This document shows, piece by piece, positions 41,493-41,681 of a stretch of 41,681 nucleotides of DNA. Location of the stretch: the NCBI GenBank assembly GCA_021740175.1, contig JAIPAH010000010.1:1-41681 (forward strand), written 5' to 3'. Every line of letters starts with the position of its first letter. Positions within the stretch are counted from its first letter, which is position 1. Origin of the DNA: Bacteroidales bacterium (lineage in GTDB: Bacteria > Bacteroidota > Bacteroidia > Bacteroidales > JAIPAH01). The notes below the pieces were generated by a model, which saw nothing but the letters and a program-made list of their open reading frames with translations, had not been told where the DNA came from and searched no databases. Made by a program: the position numbers and the translations under genes.

Positions 41493-41512
41493 TGGTTGCC
41501 GACAGGCAACCA
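41493..41512 (+). promoter_or_regulatory. DGR-type target hairpin: 8-bp stem, GACA loop
   Basis: TGGTTGCC-GACA-GGCAACCA is a perfect 8-bp inverted repeat with a four-base loop, beginning 2 nt after the stop codon of the FISUMP gene. DGR target sites carry a 7-10-bp hairpin with a GRNA-type tetraloop a few bases downstream of the variable region. GACA fits GRNA. No T-tract follows, which argues against an ordinary terminator. Confidence 0.6.
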
Positions 41513-41681
41513 TTGACCATTTGACTATTTGACAATTTTCTTCGAGGCTGTCCAAAAAGCCCCCTTTTTAAGCTGATTTTTGAGTAAAAATAAAGTTAAG
41601 AAATGTTTCGTCAAGCTTAACTGCGGTTTGTTTTTGTTAATTCTAAAAAGCTGAGGGACAGGTAACTAAAGAAATTATTAA
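41513..41681. other. Non-coding right edge of the window
   Basis: After the hairpin come three TTTGAC-like words with a 9-nt period, then GGCTGTCCAAAAAGCCCCC and A/T-rich DNA. The phrase resembles terminal sequences of insertion elements, but no second end is visible. No template repeat or reverse-transcriptase start lies in these 169 nt. Confidence 0.4.

Noticed and set aside
41513-41681. DGR template repeat or reverse transcriptase at the right edge
   Set aside because: No near-copy of the FISUMP 3' end and no coding frame are present in these 169 nt, so the retroelement core is not shown here.

Overview
The window reads as a chromosomal segment of a Bacteroidota bacterium. The evidence is a type IX secretion (T9SS) C-terminal sorting domain, a Reg_prop/Y_Y_Y two-component kinase, a lipoprotein signal followed by acidic residues, a FISUMP-domain lipoprotein, a fused CrtYcd-type lycopene cyclase, and A/T-rich leaders mostly without strong Shine-Dalgarno sites. 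A marine or Marinilabiliales/Cytophagales-like lineage is a guess; no rRNA or core phylogenetic marker is present.

Layout. 1-0.9 kb: start of a LolA-like outer-membrane lipoprotein-sorting protein behind its TetR regulator (both minus). 1.2-2.4 kb: a lone AAA/DUF4143 ATPase. 2.6-6.8 kb: a carotenoid operon crtI-crtB-idi-crtZ-crtYcd, enough to turn GGPP into zeaxanthin, with a MITE-like element between crtB and idi. 7.0-8.3 kb: a YbdG-type MscS channel (minus). 8.8-11.7 kb: an AddB-like Fe-S nuclease. 11.8-19.8 kb: a signalling block of two hybrid histidine kinases (674 and 1505 aa), CheR and a stand-alone CheB. 20.0-20.4 kb: two near-identical tRNA-Asp genes alternating with palindrome-riddled tRNA-Asp relics. 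20.8-22.9 kb: a secreted ricin-fold protein and its decayed paralogue. 23.1-24.0 kb: a YitT membrane protein.

24.7-40.1 kb: a G+C-rich SOS/mutagenesis group, consisting of a DEDDh exonuclease-GIY-YIG fusion, a LexA/UmuD-like HTH-S24 repressor, a Y-family polymerase and a DnaE2-type polymerase. These genes are bordered by peculiar A/C-rich octamer-like tracts that lie in opposite orientation on the two sides of a gene. Between dinB and dnaE2 sits an 8-kb lower-GC block holding a T9SS beta-propeller protein, a small secreted protein and a LytTR two-component system. The block is bordered by 44-nt direct repeats, so it looks inserted. Three TGTATG direct repeats exactly 21 bp apart lie between the response regulator and the T9SS gene and are a good candidate LytTR operator.

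40.5-41.7 kb: the most exciting item. A surface lipoprotein with an Ig-like domain and a C-terminal FISUMP (C-type-lectin-like) domain has a 3' end resembling a diversity-generating retroelement (DGR) variable region. Two bases after its stop codon is a perfect 8-bp hairpin with a GACA loop, the form of the DGR target-recognition hairpin. No reverse transcriptase or template repeat is in the window, so the retroelement itself would lie downstream or elsewhere.

Several families of short palindromes appear to be inserted inside other repeats (in the MITE loops and in the tRNA relics). All readings are by eye; no searches were run.
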